Position numbers and translations under genes: made by a program. A stretch of DNA of 10,794 nt. Source: Bacillota bacterium. GTDB taxonomy: Bacteria > Bacillota_E > Sulfobacillia > Sulfobacillales > Sulfobacillaceae. Positions within the stretch are counted from its first letter, which is position 1; every line of letters begins with the position of its first letter. Positions 1 through 6,454 of the stretch are shown here, one piece after another. A model generated the notes under the pieces. It was given only the letters and a program-made list of their open reading frames with translations. It searched no databases and was not told the origin of the DNA. The DNA is taken from positions 1 to 10,794 of the forward strand of contig JAKADJ010000055.1 in assembly GCA_021820645.1 (NCBI GenBank). The letters run 5' to 3'.

Positions 1-425
1 GCAGAAGTGGAAACCGGCGACAACGTGAGGGCTAGCACGCATTCGCGGTATCTCCCCGGGCGACAAAACCGGATGTTGGCGGGGTGCGAAACTCAAGTAG
101 TGAGTTATGAACCCGTGGACACCAATAGTCCGGCAGTATCCGCCCCAACAAGAGCAAGTAGCAGGCCCCTGATGTGAGTGGCGCGAGAGGCCGGGCGAGG
201 ACGTACCCTACGGGGGCCAGGTAGTTCGGGCCAGTCTCTAGGTCCTCGGGGCGTGTCTCGCTGTCACATCAGACGTTTTGTCGTACATGTAAGCCGTCCC
301 CCAGAAGCAGTTCCAGCTGTAGACGATGAACATGGCTACTTCGCATCCAGCATGCTGAAAGCTTGGTGAGGCGGAGGATGGAAAATCGGTTGCGCTTATG
401 AAGCGGTAGGACACACTTTTGCCGC
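1..425 (+). mobile_element. Group II intron-like RNA remnant (part of the 5' domains, truncated)
   Basis: No frame on either strand gives a recognisable protein here. The plus strand folds into nested stems: GGCGG (78-82) with CCGCC (140-144), inside it GGGT (82-85) with ACCC (111-114), and inside that ACTCA (91-95) with TGAGT (101-105). The string of short conserved-looking blocks (GACAAAACCGG near 62-72, GGCGGGGTG, TTATGAACCCGTGG, AATAGTCCGG, TATCCGCC, GATGTGAGTG) resembles from memory the domain I region of bacterial group II introns; this is recognition, not an alignment. The palindromic CAGCATGCTG near 349-358, followed by GAAAGCTTGG, may belong to a later domain. No reverse transcriptase and no domain V hairpin follow before the gmk stop at 628, so it is probably a dead fragment whose 5' end lies outside the window. 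It could be another structured RNA. Boundaries are approximate. Confidence 0.42.
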
Positions 426-627
426 AATCCAAAACGATTTAGTGACGGGGCGTCAACACGAACAATCACCCCTCTCAGCTTTGCGTGCTGTCTTGGCAGA
501 ACATCCATGGCAACCGAACCACTTATAAGCAAGCCACACGTCGCATGTGCCGGAATTCATCCAATCCCGGATGCCTTCTTGGCATGCACCAAAGCACCTA
601 AACACGTACGAATCCGGTAAAAATCTC
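426..627. other. Gene-free spacer downstream of gmk
   Basis: I see no supported gene. A short open stretch from GTG 442 has no ribosome binding site and stops after 28 codons. A small hairpin, ATGCC (570-574) with GGCAT (580-584), has no adjacent T-run on the minus strand, so I do not call it the gmk terminator. The spacer may hold the decayed junction of the intron-like fragment. Confidence 0.4.
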
Positions 628-1200
628 TTACCCATCCTGTCCCAATTGGCGAGTATTGCTGAGAAGTCTTTGCCACTGGCGATAAGCATCCGCCAAATCG
701 TCGTTCACAATAATGGCATCGGCCAAGTTCTTCACCGTAGGGGATTCCCGATCGATTTCGCGCAGTCTCAGGGCAATCTCGCTCTCCCCAGTGCCGCGGT
801 CTTTGAGTCGGTACAGCAAGGTCTCCAACGACGGCGGCAATATGCCGACGATGGTAGCCTGGTCCGGCCATAGCTCTTTGACCCGCTTGGCGCCTTCGTA
901 CCCGAGCGACACGATGGACACTTTGCCCGAGCTTAAGGCGTGGGCCAGTTCTCGTATCAGGACCCCGTAGCGATTGCCGTGTATCCATTCGTTTTCCACA
1001 AATTCGTCCCGCGCTTCTCGCATCGCAAACTCGTCCAAGCTCAAAAAGAAATAGTCTTGCCCCGACACCTCATGGGGTCTAGGCTCGCGAGTGGTACAGG
1101 TAATAATCCGATGAGCCAGTCCGTCTTGCTGGGCCTTTTCGGCCAAGGTGGTCTTCCCCACCCCACTCGGCCCAATGAGCACAAAGAGGCGCCCTTTCAT
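628..1200 (-). CDS. gmk: Guanylate kinase (divergent)
   Basis: Predicted cytoplasmic kinase that phosphorylates GMP (or dGMP) to GDP with ATP. The 190 residues match the usual length of about 190-210. The P-loop GPSGVGKTT is at 10-18, the GMP-binding TTREPRP and GQDYFF at 37-52, HGNRYG at 74-79, LPPSLETLLYRLKDRGT (lid side) at 121-137, and VNDDL at 165-169. I chose the ATG at 1200 because GAGGG lies 5 nt upstream (1206-1210) and the P-loop then sits at the normal distance; the earlier in-frame ATG at 1245 has no such site. Oddities: the usual PRxGE is PRPHE, and the conserved IDxQGA strand reads SLGYEGA, losing its aspartate. The gene is not next to rpoZ, remA or a yicC homologue, its common partners, so it could be a second, specialised copy. 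The GMK fold is secure; exact substrate is less so. Confidence 0.85.
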   Translation of the reverse strand: MKGRLFVLIGPSGVGKTTLAEKAQQDGLAHRIITCTTREPRPHEVSGQDYFFLSLDEFAMREARDEFVENEWIHGNRYGVLIRELAHALSSGKVSIVSLGYEGAKRVKELWPDQATIVGILPPSLETLLYRLKDRGTGESEIALRLREIDRESPTVKNLADAIIVNDDLADAYRQWQRLLSNTRQLGQDG

Positions 1201-1298
1201 TGAATCCCTCGGGCCGGTTCGACCATCATTCGGCTTGGGCGCCATCTTTGCCGTATCCGATTTTGCCCGATCGGCTTCGGGCGCTTTGTCATCTCCAT
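1197..1298 (-). CDS. Possible 33-residue leader ORF coupled to gmk
   Basis: A short ORF starts at ATG 1298 with AGAGGGG (1307-1313) 8 nt upstream, about 30 nt after the predicted transcription start. It ends in a TGA that overlaps the gmk ATG as ATGA (1197-1200), the classic arrangement for translational coupling. The predicted peptide is strongly basic (MEMTKRPKPIGQNRIRQRWR then SRMMVEPARGIQ) and resembles nothing I know. The promoter, binding site and overlap fit together, but an ORF this short can occur by chance. Confidence 0.3.
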   Translation of the reverse strand: MEMTKRPKPIGQNRIRQRWRPSRMMVEPARGIQ

Positions 1299-1334
1299 GA
1301 TCCTAGCCCCTCTGTTTTGGTCTAATGAATACCT

Positions 1335-1343
1335 AGTATAGCA
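1335..1343 (-). promoter_or_regulatory. Extended -10 promoter for the gmk unit
   Basis: On the minus strand the sequence reads TGCTATACT: a TGn extension at 1341-1343 and -10 hexamer TATACT at 1335-1340 (5 of 6 to TATAAT). No good -35 is visible at 16-18 nt, as is common for extended -10 promoters. Transcription would begin near 1328, about 30 nt before the leader ORF. Confidence 0.4.
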
Positions 1344-1388
1344 AGGACCGGTCTTGGCCGCATGGTACAGGAAAAATTTCTGGTGATA

Positions 1389-1419
1389 GGGCATGCCGTG
1401 ATCGATGGACTCCATGCCC
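1389..1419 (-). terminator. Weak hairpin downstream of spoIIP
   Basis: A 7-bp inverted repeat, GGGCATG (1389-1395) and CATGCCC (1413-1419), encloses a 17-nt loop about 110 nt downstream of the spoIIP stop. Read on the minus strand, an ATTTTT tract follows after some 13 nt, farther than in a typical intrinsic terminator. It may be a weak or Rho-assisted stop, or have no role. Confidence 0.2.
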
Positions 1420-1530
1420 GGCCTCGGCCGTGGGGGCGCCTTTAATCGATGCCGTTTCTGGATTGAGTCGTTTCGAGCGGATATTAAATCGCCCCGTCCT
1501 GGGAACATCACGAAAGGGTCGCTGCCCACC

Positions 1531-2742
1531 CTAGGGAGCGGTGCCTGGTTTCAATATCAAAGACAATGCTTGGGCCAGATCGGCCGCCGCGTGCTGTTCT
1601 TCCTTAAGGGTGTTATCGGGTCCACCGATTTCGATGAGCACGTCTTGAGGCATCAGTTGTTGGTTGTAGCGGTAGGGCACCATGTCAATGCCGTTGCCTC
1701 TTAGGATACCCGGCGCCACCTGGTCGAGAGCTTTGGCCAATCGGGTGGCAAACGTTAAATTCTGATGCCAATAGGGATTGGGTAGCACCTTATTGGTCCC
1801 CACTACAATCAGGATAGCCGCCGTTTTAGTCCCCTTCACCGTGGTTGTGGTGACCGAACCAGAGGCCTGACCCCGATGTAAGTCAATCAAGACATGCACC
1901 GTGGGATACCACTTCAAAAGTTGCTTGGCAGTATAATAAGATTTGTTGTAGCTGGCCAAAAGCCCTTCGGACATGTTATTGACCCGGGACTGCACCACGC
2001 CAATACCACGTTGATGGAGATCGGTGGCTAGCCACCAGCCCACTTGCACGATGGTGTGCGCCCACTCAGTCGAATTAGCGGTTGGTGATCCAGAAGGCAG
2101 CAGCGACCAAAACGATTCCGTGCTATGCGTCTGATAAATCCCGACTTCTGGTTTGGTCCCAAGTTCTGCCCAAATCCGTGAGCCCTCTCCGGGGAGCCCG
2201 GCCATCGTGGCGTCTTGTGCGGCAGGGCGCGGCACACCTTTGTGTGGGGTGACGGACACGGCAGTCACTCGAGGCACTGAACGCAAGGCCGGAATCTCGA
2301 GGGTCAATAGGGCATTAAGACTGGTTAGGCGCACCCCAGATAAATCCATGAGCCCGGTTAGGGCCCAGGCACGCCAATGCCACTGGAAAGGTTTTGGCTC
2401 TGCCGTAAGTCCCAAAATAGGGATCCCCGTCTGGAGCCACGTCATCATGGAGGCGCGACTCACATGGAGCGTATCGAGATGGCTGGCGAGCCACGACCGC
2501 TGCCCGTGCCCGGCGAGATTTGCGGACACTGGAACAGCTACACTAGGCCCCGCCGGGGTACGCCACAACACCAGGGTAGCCAATGCCAGCGTAATGCCAT
2601 AAAGACTCACACTGGTCCAGGGCATTCGGCGGGGGCCTGTCCAACGTCTCGAGGCGCGGGGGGGCCTCACCCGCCGAGGCCGGGGTCGTTTCCCGAAAAA
2701 CCACACCACGCGCGGCCTTCGCCAGCTCCGGCGCCACCTCAT
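1531..2742 (-). CDS. spoIIP: Stage II sporulation protein P, engulfment peptidoglycan hydrolase
   Basis: SpoIIP is a membrane-anchored amidase/endopeptidase that, with SpoIID and SpoIIM, thins septal peptidoglycan and drives mother-cell engulfment of the forespore. ATG 2742 is preferred: AAGGAGGG at 2751-2758 lies 8 nt upstream, whereas the GTG at 2751 directly abuts that site. This gives 403 residues. A very arginine-rich cytoplasmic N-terminus (about 1-40) leads into one membrane segment (about 43-60). A poorly conserved stretch follows, then the C-terminal SpoIIP domain with IYQTHSTES (about 202-210), YNKSYYTAKQLL, IDLHRG (286-291), VVGTN, PGILRGNGI, YNQQLMPQDVLIEIGG and NTLKEEQ. The H, H and E of THSTE, DLHRG and IEIGG fit the zinc-binding and catalytic positions known in the family. 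It lies downstream of the holin-like gene on the same strand, with a possible sigma-E promoter between them. Confidence 0.93.
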   Translation of the reverse strand: MRWRRSWRRPRVVWFFGKRPRPRRVRPPRASRRWTGPRRMPWTSVSLYGITLALATLVLWRTPAGPSVAVPVSANLAGHGQRSWLASHLDTLHVSRASMMTWLQTGIPILGLTAEPKPFQWHWRAWALTGLMDLSGVRLTSLNALLTLEIPALRSVPRVTAVSVTPHKGVPRPAAQDATMAGLPGEGSRIWAELGTKPEVGIYQTHSTESFWSLLPSGSPTANSTEWAHTIVQVGWWLATDLHQRGIGVVQSRVNNMSEGLLASYNKSYYTAKQLLKWYPTVHVLIDLHRGQASGSVTTTTVKGTKTAAILIVVGTNKVLPNPYWHQNLTFATRLAKALDQVAPGILRGNGIDMVPYRYNQQLMPQDVLIEIGGPDNTLKEEQHAAADLAQALSLILKPGTAP

Positions 2743-2772
2743 TAGGATCACCCTCCTTCATCCATTGATTCC

Positions 2773-2801
2773 ATGCTATGGGAAATCCTGGGGTTTTAGA
2801 C
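2773..2801 (-). promoter_or_regulatory. Candidate sigma-E-type promoter for spoIIP
   Basis: On the minus strand GTCTAAAA (2794-2801) and CATAGCAT (2773-2780) are separated by 13 nt and lie about 30 nt upstream of the spoIIP start. They resemble the sigma-E elements (near GTCATATT and CATACAnT), and spoIIP is a mother-cell sigma-E gene in Bacillus. Both matches are partial and the spacer is at the short end of the range. Confidence 0.25.
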
Positions 2802-2804
2802 TCC

Positions 2805-3134
2805 CTATCCCCATACTTTGGGAATGAGGAGACTTGTTCCCCACAACACACTGCCCACCGCGATAGCCCCGATCCAACTCGAATCCACCCCAGGCAAAAC
2901 CCACTGGCCGACATAGACGATGAGAACACCGGTGGCCCAGGCAAAAGTTCCCGATGTATAAGGTGCATATCGGCTACCCGCTATAGATTCCACAAGCCCG
3001 ACCATGGCGGTCATGAATACGGCCAGAAACATGCCCGAGAGCCAGGTGACGTGAAAGCCGGGGACTAGCCAGGATGTCACCTCTATCACAACCACCGCCA
3101 ACCAAAATTTCAACAAAAGAGTCCATGTCAGCAC
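2805..3134 (-). CDS. Small holin-like membrane protein (YvlD / phage holin family IV type)
   Basis: A hydrophobic protein of 109 residues from GTG 3134, which has GAGGG followed by a 6-nt gap; a GTG at 3164 is an alternative with a poorer site. It shows about four membrane segments. The repeated SWLVPGFHV and QWVLPGVDSSW turn motifs between helices (about residues 21-29 and 77-87) are typical of the pfam04020 family of small membrane proteins, which includes B. subtilis YvlD. Their function is unknown despite the holin label. It fills the slot usually held by gpr next to spoIIP, and lies 62 nt upstream of spoIIP on the same strand, so the two may be co-transcribed. A role in sporulation is only a guess from position. 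Confidence 0.6.
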   Translation of the reverse strand: MLTWTLLLKFWLAVVVIEVTSWLVPGFHVTWLSGMFLAVFMTAMVGLVESIAGSRYAPYTSGTFAWATGVLIVYVGQWVLPGVDSSWIGAIAVGSVLWGTSLLIPKVWG

Positions 3135-3166
3135 AATAGTCCCTCGTTTCACCGCGCGTGGCACTC

Positions 3167-3195
3167 TTTACCCAGAGCTTGTCGTATGTTATAAT
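3167..3195 (+). promoter_or_regulatory. Sigma-A-type promoter of rpsT
   Basis: TTTACC (3167-3172) and a perfect TATAAT (3190-3195) are 17 nt apart, and TGT just before the -10 makes it an extended element. Transcription would start near 3202, leaving a very short leader that holds GGAGGT at 3205-3210. The combination suggests strong constitutive expression, as expected for a ribosomal protein gene. Confidence 0.75.
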
Positions 3196-3216
3196 GCGGC
3201 GTCTGGAGGTATCCGA

Positions 3217-3486
3217 GTGGCCAATATTAAGTCTGCCAAAAAGCGCATCCGTCAAACCGAAGTGCGGACTTTGCGCAACAAAATTCGCAAGACCATGGTA
3301 CGGACCGCAATCCGGCGTTTTGAAGACGCCTTGAAGCGGGGCGACATGGAATCAGCGGAATCTGCATTGAAATTTTGCCATGCCCGTTTAGATCGAGCGG
3401 CCCAAAAGGGTGCGTTACATCACAACACGGCAAACCGCAAAAAGTCACGACTCGCCCTCCGGCTCAACAAAGCCAAGGCGGGATAA
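3217..3486 (+). CDS. rpsT: 30S ribosomal protein S20
   Basis: S20 is a primary 16S rRNA-binding protein of the small subunit, needed for early assembly. The 89 residues are the usual size and very basic. The N-terminal MANIKSAKKRIRQTE signature, the central helix with RRFEDALKRGD, and the C-terminal KGALHHNTANRKKSRLA motif are all present. It starts at GTG, with GGAGGT 6 nt upstream. It is monocistronic and opposite in strand to its neighbours, as rpsT is between holA and gpr/spoIIP in Bacillus. Confidence 0.97.
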   Translation: MANIKSAKKRIRQTEVRTLRNKIRKTMVRTAIRRFEDALKRGDMESAESALKFCHARLDRAAQKGALHHNTANRKKSRLALRLNKAKAG

Positions 3487-3527
3487 AGAGAGCAAAAACC
3501 CCAACTGGTTTGGGGCTTTTTCTCTCT
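3487..3527. terminator. Bidirectional intrinsic terminator between rpsT and holA
   Basis: A long near-symmetric stem: AGAGAG (3487-3492) pairs with CTCTCT (3522-3527), A-run 3494-3498 with T-run 3517-3521, and CCCCAA (3499-3504) with TTGGGG (3510-3515) around a 5-nt loop. The plus strand has TTTTTCTCTCTT after the GC stem and the minus strand TTTTTGCTCTCT, so it can end both rpsT and holA transcripts. It starts right after the rpsT stop. Confidence 0.9.
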
Positions 3528-3533
3528 TAGAAC

Positions 3534-4574
3534 CTATTCCGTCGGCAACATCAGACCGACCAACGCGTTAAGCCAGTTATCGGGGTCTCCCCTCCCCGAC
3601 TTCATCGCCAGATCAATCCGCGTGATAAAGTCGAGCGCCTGATTTAAATCCGAAAGGGTCCAAAGCCTTGCGGCCTGATACATCCGAGTTGCCACGAAAT
3701 CGCGGATCCCTTCTTGTTGAGCGAAAATGGACACCGAAATCCCTTGGCTCTGAGCCTCTAGGGCATGGATCACTTGTATCAATTGGCGGGCGATGGTAAC
3801 CAGGAGCGGCAGCGGGTCATGCCCGGCCGCCAGAAGCTCTTTAAGCGCCGTCAGTGACTGGACCCGCTGCCGCCGCACCACCGCCTCTGACAATTGCCAA
3901 AATGCGGTACCCGCCAACGGCAATACCACGTCCGCCAAGTCGCCAGGCGTCCAGGTGCGATCTGCATCGTAGAGCGAAAGCTTTTCGAGCTCGTGCTCGA
4001 CTTGAAATTCATTGCTCTCAAGCACCTGAGCTAGGTATTCGGCGCCTCCCCGCCCGAGCTTGACATGGCGCGTTTTGGCGCTGGATTCTACAAAGCGAGT
4101 AAATCCCACGCCCTTGATGGGCACAAGATCAATGACACGATGCGCCCCCAACAATTTGGAAAGATTGGGCGAGGCCTTTTTATCCCATAGAATGAGACAA
4201 GTCGTAGCCAGGGGCTGGTGGCTAAGCCAAGATTTGACATCGGCCTCTTTAGTCTTCCACGTGGCCGTATCCCGGACTAGCACCACACGGCCCCCACCAA
4301 AAAGACCGGGCGTTTGTAAGAACGCCGCGATATCGGCAAAGACCACGGCTCCCTCATCGACGCGCAAGAAGCTCCCCTGGCGGCCTAAGAGACGGGCACG
4401 TACGCCCTGAACCCAGCGTAGCCCCCAATAGTCCTGCTCCCCTACTAGGTAGTAGACCGACTCTAACGTGCCGCGTTCCAAGACTGCCTGACTCTCCCTG
4501 ATATCCGTTGGGTGTTTCCCCTCCCTGCATAACCGAGACCCTATTGGGCCACATTGTACCAAGACCGAGACCAT
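3534..4574 (-). CDS. holA: DNA polymerase III subunit delta
   Basis: HolA is the subunit of the clamp-loader complex that opens the sliding clamp. The VYYLVGEQDYW motif matches the family's VYLLYGEExxL start. It is followed by an LFGGGRVVLVRD strand (usual SLFGxxRLVxv), a central LILWDKKASPNLSKLL segment, GAEYLAQVLESNEFQVEHELEKLSLY, and the C-terminal PLPLLVTIARQLIQVIHALE helical domain. The start is uncertain. ATG 4574 gives 346 residues, close to the usual 340-347, but has no clear ribosome binding site and an overlong N-terminus. TTG 4481 has GGGAGAG (4492-4498) 10 nt upstream but gives 315 residues and cuts into the family's first helix. GGGAGGGG (4518-4525) is a stronger site but faces no ordinary start codon. 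It is divergent from gerKA and convergent with rpsT. Its usual partner comEC is not adjacent. Confidence 0.88.
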   Translation of the reverse strand: MVSVLVQCGPIGSRLCREGKHPTDIRESQAVLERGTLESVYYLVGEQDYWGLRWVQGVRARLLGRQGSFLRVDEGAVVFADIAAFLQTPGLFGGGRVVLVRDTATWKTKEADVKSWLSHQPLATTCLILWDKKASPNLSKLLGAHRVIDLVPIKGVGFTRFVESSAKTRHVKLGRGGAEYLAQVLESNEFQVEHELEKLSLYDADRTWTPGDLADVVLPLAGTAFWQLSEAVVRRQRVQSLTALKELLAAGHDPLPLLVTIARQLIQVIHALEAQSQGISVSIFAQQEGIRDFVATRMYQAARLWTLSDLNQALDFITRIDLAMKSGRGDPDNWLNALVGLMLPTE

Positions 4575-4621
4575 TCGAATAGCCGGGTAGATGCCAAAGT
4601 GGACGGGGGGATTTATCGCCG

Positions 4622-6454
4622 ATGTGGCCATTTCATCGCAAAAAGAAATCTCAAATCGGCACCGATTACGAGGCACATCGGGGTCCTGAAATTTTAGATC
4701 AGTTGGGAGATGCTCCCCCGCCCATACGAGACGATGCCGCCCGCTTGATGGATAACCTCACCACTGCGCAAAACACCTTAGAAGATATTTCAGGAGTGGA
4801 CTTAGGCCTCTTGTCCGACCTGATTACCGAGACCAAAACCTTTTCCAATCGGCTTGACGCCTTCGTGCAAGAGATGAACCCCAAGGCGAATTCGATGCCG
4901 ATTTCGCTCGATGTCGTTTCCGGCAGTGTCGAAGCCGCCTATGAACGACTCAAAAACACGGTGGGCCAATCTCCCGATATTATCATCCGACGCTTTCTCA
5001 TCGGCCGTCATCACCCGATACCCGCTCTGCTGGCCTTCGAAGATGGTCTAACCGACAACCAGATGATCGACCAGGACACCGTGTACTTGCTCCAGCGCTA
5101 TCAACACACCGACGATCTCGCCCAGGATCCCAAGGTCGCGCACCAGATTATTCACGATTCAGTGACCGCGATTGGGCATGCCACGGTAGAAAATCAATGG
5201 TCGAAAATCCTAGTCGACCTGATGGGTGGCAACACGCTGCTCTTTATCGAGGGCTGTCCCGAAGTGCTGGTCTTAGATACCGTGAAATATCCGGCTCGAG
5301 CCATCTCGGAGCCCACCACAGAGCGGGCGGTGAAAGGACCTCAGGAAGCATTTAATGAGGTCATCTTGACCCAAATGAACCTAATCCGGCGTCGCATCAA
5401 GGGGCCTAGCCTACATTTCGATACCGTCAACATTGGCGATCTGTCCCAGACCGCCGTGATCATCGCGCATGTTGAGGGGGTCACCAATCCAGAATTGGTG
5501 ATGGCCGTCAAGCGCCGGCTGGCGACCGTGCAAATCGCCAACCTGGAATATTCCAATTCGCTCAACCGGGCGCTCTCCACCCATCCCAACTCGCTGTTCC
5601 CACAGGTCCGGTCATCAGAGCGTGCCGATTTAATTGCTCGGGATATTGCCATGGGAAAAGTCGCGGTGCTGGTGGACAACACGCCCTATGCACTCACGGT
5701 GCCCTCCACCTTTATGGACTTTTATCAGACCACGGACGACTACACCGCTAGTTTCTGGGAAGCCGGTTTGGAACGCGTGATTCGCCTGGTCGGGCTTTTT
5801 GTAGGTCTCTTATTACCTCCACTCTACGTGGCTTTTAGCTCGGTAGACCCCGAGCTCTTGCCCACTAAACTCATAATTACTATCGCTGGCTCACGGGTCG
5901 GAATCCCCTTCCCCCCGATCTTCGAGGTGCTCATCATGTGGGTCATCATCGAAATCTTACGCGAAGCCTCGATTCGTCTGCCTAAAGGGCTTTCCACCAC
6001 GCTCGGCACGGTGGGCGCCATCGTGGTCGGCACCGCCGTGGTGAAGGCGGCCATCGTGTCGGACCTCATGATTGTCATCATTACGCTGACGGCACTCGGA
6101 CTGTTTACCTCACCGGTCTACGAGATGGCCACCCCGTGGCGGATCCTTTTTTGGTTTGTGGTCTTTGCCAGTTACGCCTTTGGCATTTACGGCATCATCC
6201 TGGCCATGTTGGTGATTCTGGCTCATCTGGCCAGCCTCGATAATTTCGGGGTGCCGTATCTCTCGCCCTTTGGCCCGATTCGGGTGCGCGACTTAAAAGA
6301 TTCATGGCTCCGTTTCCCGGAAGCCAGCCTCGATAAACGCCCGGCTTATTTGCGCACCGTCCATCCCACCCAAAAGGTCCCTCACCAACATCTCCCGATG
6401 TCCACCCCTCAGCTTCATCAGGCGCAGCAAGAGGTTTTCGATGATGAAAGTTAG
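4622..6454 (+). CDS. gerKA: Spore germination receptor subunit A (GerA family)
   Basis: A-subunit of a nutrient germinant receptor in the spore inner membrane; with the B and C subunits it senses small molecules and triggers ion and dipicolinate release. Of its 610 residues, about 1-105 form a charged extension that makes it longer than the classic ~480-residue GerAA. The GerA core then begins (AYERLKNTVGQSPDIIIRRF, 106-125; FEDGL, 139-143) and includes the family's ERAVKGPQEAFNEVILTQMNLIRRRI (234-259) and VPSTFMDFYQTTDDY (360-374). A membrane domain runs from about 384 to 538 with five or six segments, including LLLPPLYVAF, GIPFPPIFEVLIM and EILREASIRLP, and ends in the FGVPYLSPF motif (542-550). 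GGGGGG lies 11 nt upstream of the ATG, a rather loose site. Its last 14 nt overlap the next gene. The gerK name reflects the A-C-B order; the germinant is unknown. Confidence 0.93.
   Translation: MWPFHRKKKSQIGTDYEAHRGPEILDQLGDAPPPIRDDAARLMDNLTTAQNTLEDISGVDLGLLSDLITETKTFSNRLDAFVQEMNPKANSMPISLDVVSGSVEAAYERLKNTVGQSPDIIIRRFLIGRHHPIPALLAFEDGLTDNQMIDQDTVYLLQRYQHTDDLAQDPKVAHQIIHDSVTAIGHATVENQWSKILVDLMGGNTLLFIEGCPEVLVLDTVKYPARAISEPTTERAVKGPQEAFNEVILTQMNLIRRRIKGPSLHFDTVNIGDLSQTAVIIAHVEGVTNPELVMAVKRRLATVQIANLEYSNSLNRALSTHPNSLFPQVRSSERADLIARDIAMGKVAVLVDNTPYALTVPSTFMDFYQTTDDYTASFWEAGLERVIRLVGLFVGLLLPPLYVAFSSVDPELLPTKLIITIAGSRVGIPFPPIFEVLIMWVIIEILREASIRLPKGLSTTLGTVGAIVVGTAVVKAAIVSDLMIVIITLTALGLFTSPVYEMATPWRILFWFVVFASYAFGIYGIILAMLVILAHLASLDNFGVPYLSPFGPIRVRDLKDSWLRFPEASLDKRPAYLRTVHPTQKVPHQHLPMSTPQLHQAQQEVFDDES

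Noticed and set aside
442..528. Short open frame from GTG 442 as the start of an intron reverse transcriptase
   Set aside because: It stops after 28 codons, has no binding site and shows no reverse transcriptase motif.
1197..1529. Minus-strand ORF of 110 codons between spoIIP and gmk
   Set aside because: Its first two thirds precede the predicted promoter and have no binding site or recognisable composition; only the last 33 codons have start signals.
4527..4558. Possible sigma-G promoter for gerKA: GCATA (4527-4531) and CATTGTA (4552-4558)
   Set aside because: The elements resemble sigma-G consensus sequences and the operon should be a forespore one, but the 20-nt spacer is longer than the usual 17-18, so I do not annotate it.
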